Source: Paenalcaligenes niemegkensis (lineage in GTDB: Bacteria > Pseudomonadota > Gammaproteobacteria > Burkholderiales > Burkholderiaceae_B). Taken from it: a stretch of DNA of 64,000 bases. A program made the position numbers and the translations under genes. Below, in pieces: positions 59,220 to 64,000 of this stretch (position 1 is its first letter; every line of letters starts with the position of its first letter). The stretch covers positions 372,001 through 436,000 of the forward strand of contig NZ_JAKGCT010000004.1 of NCBI RefSeq assembly GCF_022230885.1. The letters run 5' to 3'. The notes under the pieces were generated by a model. It had not been told where the DNA came from. It saw only the letters and a list, made by a program, of their open reading frames with translations, and made no database searches.

Positions 59220-60269
59220 TCAAATGCGACGATGACGTCGGCTGAGCACTACACGCCGATTCTCGTGGGCACGTGTCAGCTGCTTCTGAAGGTCGTCGCG
59301 CAACTCGTTTAGATGGATATTCTTTTGCTGAGTAAGGGCTAACTGAGTGTGGGATTCAGCCAGGCTCTTTAGGGCCTGGGTCAGTTCGGTCTGGATGTCT
59401 GCGTGTGTACTTTCGGCCTTCTGCAATCGGTTCTGCACCTGTTGGAGCTGGTGGCGCTGACTGACAACTTCTTCTTGCAGGTCATTTGTCAGGGCTTGAT
59501 GTCGTGCCATGTCTTCTTTTTGCCGTGCCTTGATCGCTGTCAGGGTTTTCTCGGCAGTATTGCGCAAGCTGCGCTCTTTTTCTACCTGCATCAAGGCCAT
59601 GCGTTCGCTGGCACGAGCACGTTCTTCGGTGAGGGAAATGGCATCCTGGAGCTTTTCCAGATCGGAAGTGAATTGATCGCGCTGTTTTTGTAGCTCTTCG
59701 TTTAACGCTTTCTTTTCATCAGTCAGGGTGCTGTTTTTTTCAATGGCATGGGTGAGGTCGCGGTGCAGAGAGGCGAGTTCTTCTTTGCGGTGCTGCTCTT
59801 GTTCCTGCGAGTGATGCAGCAGAGCGGCTGTCCGTGCCAAAACCTGGTCTTTTTCTTGTAGGGCGAGCTCTGCCTGTTCCCGTGATGTCAGGGCGGCCTC
59901 AACCTTGGCGTCAGATTCGTCATAAAAGCTTTGGTAAGAGGCTTTGGCTTCAGCCTGGGCCTCAAGCCAAAGTTGGGCGATAAGCTTTCCTGCGTTATTG
60001 CTAAGCGACTCGGGGATATCGGCATGATCAAGGCGCACTCGGCTTTTTTCACGTAAATCTTGCCAGAACGTCTGTAAGGCCTGGGCCGGAGCGCTCATGC
60101 TCCCCTTCCTGACTAACTGATAGAGGCGGTTCGCAGTAGGAGTTGTGCCGTATCGGAAGAACAGCAGCGCCGCAACCTCACGGTAGAGCTCTTGAGTGTC
60201 CTTAAAGCGGGTACGAAGCTCGGCCACATCACTTTGCAGCTTTTGAGTCATATCGATATTACTGTCCAT
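59220..60269 (-). CDS. KfrA_N-type coiled-coil DNA-binding protein (TnpT-like)
   Basis: A 349-residue protein. The N-terminal 115 residues resemble the KfrA/plasmid replication-region DNA-binding domain (YREVAALLFFRYGTTPTANRLY followed by LVRKGSMSAPAQALQTFWQDL). The rest, about 120-335, is one long coiled coil rich in Gln, Glu, Lys and Ala with heptad spacing. This is the architecture of KfrA from IncP plasmids and of TnpT, the DNA-binding accessory protein for cointegrate resolution in Tn4651. It diverges from a tyrosine recombinase gene across a 16-bp perfect inverted repeat. The TnpT parallel is inference from architecture and context. Confidence 0.8.
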   Translation of the reverse strand: MDSNIDMTQKLQSDVAELRTRFKDTQELYREVAALLFFRYGTTPTANRLYQLVRKGSMSAPAQALQTFWQDLREKSRVRLDHADIPESLSNNAGKLIAQLWLEAQAEAKASYQSFYDESDAKVEAALTSREQAELALQEKDQVLARTAALLHHSQEQEQHRKEELASLHRDLTHAIEKNSTLTDEKKALNEELQKQRDQFTSDLEKLQDAISLTEERARASERMALMQVEKERSLRNTAEKTLTAIKARQKEDMARHQALTNDLQEEVVSQRHQLQQVQNRLQKAESTHADIQTELTQALKSLAESHTQLALTQQKNIHLNELRDDLQKQLTRAHENRRVVLSRRHRRI

Positions 60270-60338
60270 TTTTATTCCAAGAGCAGAGGGGGTAATTAAT
60301 AATACAATGTATTATGTTGTAAACTCAACTTATTCAAA

Positions 60339-60376
60339 CAATATTTTGACATTACTGCTATAATGTCAAAATATTG
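60339..60376. repeat. Perfect 16-bp inverted repeat with 6-bp spacer (candidate recombination core site)
   Basis: Left arm CAATATTTTGACATTA (60339-60354), spacer CTGCTA, right arm TAATGTCAAAATATTG (60361-60376), with no mismatch. A 6-bp central region between symmetric recombinase arms is the usual geometry of tyrosine-recombinase core sites (XerCD dif, 6 bp). It lies between the divergent KfrA-like and recombinase genes, where Tn4651 has its resolution site. TG-C-TATAAT (60356-60364), an extended -10, overlaps the right half, so binding should also repress the recombinase gene. Confidence 0.75.
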
Positions 60377-60419
60377 ATGAAAAGTGTTTTTTGTTATTTT
60401 TTTGCCTGTAAAGCCTGTT

Positions 60420-61591
60420 ATGACCTTAGCGTCTGTTGTTGCCTTCGAATATTTTTTATCGTCGCCTGATGTGGATGGCTCGTCCGGCTCCAATCGGGCC
60501 ACCGAGTCGCCTAAGCTTATTAATGCAAAGAATGACGTCTCGGCCATTAAGGCCTGGCTGGCCTCTTATGTTGACAGTCCGAATACCTTTGCTACTTACC
60601 GCAAAGAGGCCGAACGCCTGCTGCTCTGGTCAAACCTTGATTTGGGCAAAGCGCTCTCCTCTCTTGCCCACGAAGATATGCTGCGTTATCAGCATTTTCT
60701 TAAAGATCCCCAGCCCGCCCAGCGCTGGGTCTTAAACAATGCACGCAAGGTCGGACGAGCACATCCTGAGTGGCGTCCCTTCGCAGGTCCGCTGTCGGCA
60801 GCAAGCCGTCGGCAGGCACTGATCATTTTGCATGGTATGTTCGCGTGGCTGGTGTCTGCCGGCTATCTGGCCGGAAACCCCCTGGCCTTAAGCCGCCAGC
60901 GAAGCCATCAGCCACAAAGCCGTATGGTGCGCTATTTAAACGAAGATGACTGGAAAGAAGTAAAACAGGCAATCGAAGGTCTGCCACAAGAGACAGACCG
61001 GCAGCGCGAGCATTATCTGCGTTTCCGGTGGGTCTTCACCCTGCTCTACCTTACCGGCCTGCGCGTCTCCGAGGTCTCTCTAAATACAATGGGCGCTTTT
61101 TTTCAAGGCGCGATCACAGTGGACGGCTGCGCTGGTGGATGGATATCAGCGGCAAAGGCGGGCGTACCCGTACTATTCCTGCTACCGCCGAGCTTATGGC
61201 TGAGCTAGCCCAGTACAGGTCGTTCAAAGGTCTGGCGCAGTACCCGATGGCCAACGAGCATACTCCGCTTGTGCTGCCTATAGGCAAGCAGATCAAAGCG
61301 CTTAGCCGCGCTGCCCTGCATTTGATTGTCAAAGAGATATTCACGCTTACTGCCCAGCGTATCCGTGCAAAAGGGTCCGCCTACGAAGCCGAGGCCCAGC
61401 ATGTAGAACAGGCTTCTGCCCATTGGTTGCGGCATACCGCGGGTTCGCATATGCTGGGCAATAAAGTTGACCTTTTGCACGTACGAGACACCTTGGGGCA
61501 CGGGTCTATCAGCACAACAAACCGATATCTGCACAGTGCGGACGACGATCGCCATGATGCCACTGAAGACTCGCATAAAATAAAGTGGTAG
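60420..61591 (+). CDS. Tyrosine recombinase (TnpS/XerC-like), single-base frameshift
   Basis: About 390 residues after repair, from the ATG at 60420; a GTG at 60384 is an alternative. N-terminal SAM-like core-binding domain (AIKAWLASYVDSPNTFATYRKEAERLLLW, in parts) and C-terminal catalytic domain with all key residues: Arg in YLTGLRVSEVSL, Lys in ISGKGGRTRTIP, HxxR in ASAHWLRHTAGSH, His in LGHGSIS and the nucleophile Tyr in TTNRYLHS. The break is at 61097-61103: seven T should be eight, giving GAFFSRRDHSGRLRWWMDI. Unrepaired, the enzyme lacks most of its active site. Pairs with the divergent KfrA-like gene. Confidence 0.85.
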
Positions 61592-61735
61592 CCCCTTGCC
61601 CTCTTTTTGCAGCGCACACAGGGCACATGGAAACCTTTTGTTTCTTGTAAGTATCATCTACATGCCGTTTTTTACTTTTATGCCAGGCATAATTAATTTC
61701 AATGTGCCCTTTCGTACTGACTATTGGAGAAAGCC

Positions 61736-62206
61736 ATGAAGAAAGTCGTCTCTCTATTTCTGAGTTCTACGCTGCTAGGTGTCTCGCTATCTGCCTTCGC
61801 AGATGAGATTGAAAGGTTTCCTGTCAAAGACTTCCCCATAGCCGAAGCAGTAGTCGTGCCAGGCGATCACACCACCTACTATTTTAGCGGTACAGTACCC
61901 AGTGCTGATGAAAACAAGCAGTACGGCAATACCGAGGCTCAAACACGCAGCGTCCTTAAAAGCATAGAAAAAAACCTCGAAGCCAGGGGTTTAACAGCAG
62001 GTGATGTGGTGAAAATGCAGGTCTTTTTGGTGGGCGACCCAGCAGCGGAAGGCAAAATGGACTTTGCCGGCTTCATGAAAGCCTACACCGAATTTTTTGG
62101 TACAGAGGCCCAGCCTAATCTTCCTGTACGTTCAGTTTTTCAGGTGGCTGGCTTAGCCGTTCCTGAATGGCTGGTAGAAATTGAGGTGATCGCCGTAAAA
62201 AAATAG
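61736..62206 (+). CDS. Exported RidA (YjgF/UK114) family protein
   Basis: 156 residues from the ATG at 61736 with ribosome-binding site TTGGAGAAAGCC; a TTG at 61724 opens the frame but is part of that site. A signal peptide (KKVVSLFLSSTLLGVSLSAFA, cleavage near residue 22) precedes a full Rid domain: YYFSGTVPS, EAQTRSVLKSIEKNLEARGL, DVVKMQVFLVGD and PVRSVFQVAGLAVPEWLVEI. The Arg of PVRSVF and the Glu near EIEVIAV correspond to the RidA active-site pair. Cytosolic RidA removes reactive enamines; the job of a secreted relative is unknown. Confidence 0.88.
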   Translation: MKKVVSLFLSSTLLGVSLSAFADEIERFPVKDFPIAEAVVVPGDHTTYYFSGTVPSADENKQYGNTEAQTRSVLKSIEKNLEARGLTAGDVVKMQVFLVGDPAAEGKMDFAGFMKAYTEFFGTEAQPNLPVRSVFQVAGLAVPEWLVEIEVIAVKK

Positions 62207-62316
62207 AAATCAACACGGCTGGACTGTCTTCATAAGCGGGTGCCACGGCACCCTTTTTCTTCGTTTGGATGAGCGTCATGGATGCTTATTAACACTGTTT
62301 TTATTTGTATTATTGA

Positions 62317-63524
62317 ATGAGCCCTACTTCTACTTCGCGTGCTGCTGCACGCATGCAATCCATATTATGGCTGTCACTGGTGATTTTTGTGGGCTTGAAT
62401 TTACGTCCCTTTATCACGGCCACGGGGCCTCTGGTTCATCAAATTGCAGAGGGAACAGGGCTAAATTTCAAAGGTCTGGCCTGGCTAACCCTGCTACCCA
62501 TGTTTTTTATGGGGGCTGTTGCTTTCTTGCTCCCTGGTATACGGCGTAGCTTAAGTGCTCGTCACATCATGCTGGCTGCGCTTGGCGTTCTTTTCTTAGG
62601 TTGCGCGTTTAGGCTGTTCGTACCTGGAGGTGCCACGCTGATTTTGACGGCTGCCTTGTGCGGTATTGGCGTTGCCCTGCTCCAGGCCTTGCTTCCTGGA
62701 ATCATCAAACAGCAGTTCCCACGCTCTGTGGCACCGGTCACCGGGCTTTATTCAGCCATGCTTATGGGAGGAGGTGCACTCGGTGCACAAGTAACCCCAT
62801 GGGTAGCAAGCGCGACCGAAAGCTGGCGTGTTGCCTTAGCGATCTGGGCCCTGCCGGTTCTTGTGGCTGTGGTCTCAGCGTGGCGTGTGATGCCCAAAAA
62901 GGCGCCTGCAGCCAGTGCAGCCCTTCCGTCGGGTGTATTGATGCGCCGGCCACGCACCTGGCTGCTCATTTTTTGTTTTGGGCTTGTTAATAGCGGTTAC
63001 GCCAGCATTGTTGCGTGGCTCGCACCTTTTATCAGGAACAAGGCTGGTCGGCCTCTGCCAGTGGGAGTCTGGTGGCGGTTTTATCCATAGCACAGGCCGT
63101 GGCTGCGCTGTCTATGCCAACCTTGGCTGCCCGAAATATTGACCGCCGGCCTTGGCTGTGGCTGGCACTCGGCTGCCAAGCCCTGGGGTTTGCTTCCTTT
63201 GCCTTTTGGCCCAATGCTTCCCCGTACTTTTGGTCGGTCGTTATGGGAATTGGCTTGGGCGGCTGTTTTGCATTGACCTTGGTCGTGGCGCTTGATCACT
63301 TTAGCAACCCGGCTCAGGCAGGCGGGCTAAGCGCGTTGATGCAAGGTGGAGGTTTTTTGATTACCTCCATTGGCCCTTGGTCCAGTGCATCGATTCGTGA
63401 TTTTAGCGGCAGCTTTAGCTACGCCTGGATACTACACTTAGGCTTGGTAGCTATCGCTGCGGTTTTAGTGCAGCGACTCATTCCCAAAAACTATCCAAGC
63501 GTTATGCCCCCTTCTGTGTTTTAG
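62317..63524 (+). CDS. MFS transporter, CynX/NimT-like, single-base frameshift
   Basis: About 402 residues after repair. Twelve membrane helices expected; the first reads ILWLSLVIFVGLNLRPFITATGPL, a stretch typical of CynX (cyanate) and NimT (nitroimidazole) relatives, followed by ISFKGLA-like GLAWLTLLPMFFMGAVAF and later FPRSVAPVTGLYSAMLMGGGAL. The break is at 63027-63030: four T should be five, joining VAWLAPF to YQEQGWSASASGSLVAVLS. Substrate unknown. It is probably cotranscribed with nothing; its stop overlaps the convergent nrdJ stop by 2 bases. Confidence 0.85.
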
Positions 63525-64000
63525 CCGCAAGCGCCTTGATAGCCGCAACTGGTGCAAAACAGGCAACCGTCCCGTGGAATAACAGCATACAAATGGCATT
63601 CCGGGCATTCACTGCCTGCCATGATGGTGGGAGCCGTTGAAGCCATTGTGGTTGCAACGCCAGCTTGAACCGTTTCAGCCTGAACCACACCCATTGCCTG
63701 CAGCGGGTTGCCCCCTTCGTCAAGAATGCCTAGCATGGCATAACGATGAATCAAGAGTCGGGCAATATAGGCTTCAGTAGAAGAAAAATTGGCAGATTTC
63801 TCTGAGCCCGGCACCCTTGCCAGAAAGTCACCTTGTGGTTCGGCGTAGTTTAAAAGCTTACGCAGCTTCATGCCAATCCAGGCAGGGTCGACAATACGCA
63901 TGTCCAGGCTGAGCAGCTTGAACAGACCGTCAAAGGCTCGTGGAAACTTACCTGCTCCCCAAACTGAATACGGACGAGTCGTACCATCCGGCATCTGCAG
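63521..64000 (-). CDS. nrdJ: Adenosylcobalamin-dependent ribonucleotide reductase, C-terminal part (runs off the window)
   Basis: The last 160 residues of a class II ribonucleotide reductase, continuing beyond position 64000. Recognisable parts are YSVWGAGKFPRAFDGLFKLL, WIGMKLRKLLNYAEPQGDFL and the C-terminal zinc-finger-like tail SECPECHLYAVIPRDGCLFCTSCGYQGACG (in parts), with CPEC and CTSC pairs. The tail shuttles electrons to the active site. The enzyme makes deoxyribonucleotides without needing oxygen. Start and catalytic domain are outside the window. Confidence 0.88.
   Translation of the reverse strand: MQMPDGTTRPYSVWGAGKFPRAFDGLFKLLSLDMRIVDPAWIGMKLRKLLNYAEPQGDFLARVPGSEKSANFSSTEAYIARLLIHRYAMLGILDEGGNPLQAMGVVQAETVQAGVATTMASTAPTIMAGSECPECHLYAVIPRDGCLFCTSCGYQGACG

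Noticed and set aside
61097-61103. Programmed transcriptional slippage on seven T in the recombinase gene
   Set aside because: Slippage on such tracts is known in some mobile-element genes, but thirteen similar one-base losses in unrelated genes in the same window make a shared technical cause more likely.

Overview
The window reads as a chromosomal segment of a betaproteobacterium, most likely order Burkholderiales, family Alcaligenaceae. Base composition is roughly half G+C. Gene order (aceE-aceF-lpdA with a PAS-kinase two-component pair upstream; map-glnD diverging from rpsB-tsf-pyrH-frr-uppS-cdsA-dxr-rseP-bamA-skp-lpxD-fabZ-lpxA-lpxB-rnhB; ppsR/ppsA; smpB/ratA-rnfH; ygfZ/mltG-tmk-holB-tatD-ankyrin) is the one I associate with Bordetella and relatives. 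The genus Advenella would fit, but that is inference only. Nearly all genes are housekeeping genes and coding density is very high.

Layout. 1-8.4 kb: a nitroreductase, a small heavy-metal-associated protein, an Lpd-like flavoprotein, a SCO1-type copper chaperone, oligopeptidase A, FolD and a FixJ/FixL-like two-component pair. 8.6-14.8 kb: pyruvate dehydrogenase complex (E1, E2 with two lipoyl domains, E3 with its own lipoyl domain). 14.9-19.1 kb: folC, a SPOR protein, cvpA, purF. 19.2-23.8 kb, minus strand: dsbB, a MarC-family gene, glnD, map. 24.3-39.8 kb: a long plus-strand run for translation factors, UMP kinase, undecaprenyl and CDP-DAG synthesis, MEP-pathway Dxr, envelope assembly (RseP, BamA, Skp) and lipid A synthesis, ending in rnhB and an RNA methyltransferase. 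39.9-43.2 kb: divergent ppsR and ppsA. 43.3-48.1 kb: TetR, NDH-2, smpB, ratA-rnfH, a 3-hydroxyisobutyryl-CoA hydrolase-like protein. 48.1-52.7 kb: ygfZ, mltG, tmk, holB, tatD. 52.8-59.1 kb: ankyrin and DUF3298 envelope proteins, ArsC-like protein, a cytochrome b561/YceI/YceI operon with a Fur-box-like promoter element, LysR, purT. 59.2-61.6 kb: a divergent KfrA-like/tyrosine recombinase pair around a perfect inverted repeat. 61.7-64 kb: exported RidA protein, CynX-like MFS transporter, and the C-terminus of a B12-dependent ribonucleotide reductase.

Two things stand out. First, thirteen genes (aceE, aceF, purF twice, dsbB, marC-like, glnD, pyrH, lpxB, the RNA methyltransferase, mltG, the DUF3298 gene, the recombinase and the MFS gene) are each broken by what looks like the loss of one base. 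Almost every break can be repaired by adding one base to a homopolymer run. Several of these genes are normally essential, so this is most likely a homopolymer-undercall sequencing signature rather than gene decay. I annotate these genes over their full repaired span. Second, the 59.2-61.6 kb pair matches the TnpT/TnpS cointegrate-resolution arrangement known from Tn4651, with a 16-bp perfect inverted repeat (6-bp spacer) between the genes but no transposase in view. This is a candidate stand-alone site-specific recombination cassette. A terminator-like hairpin in the ppsA leader, overlapping a tiny reading frame with three consecutive prolines, is the best new regulatory candidate.
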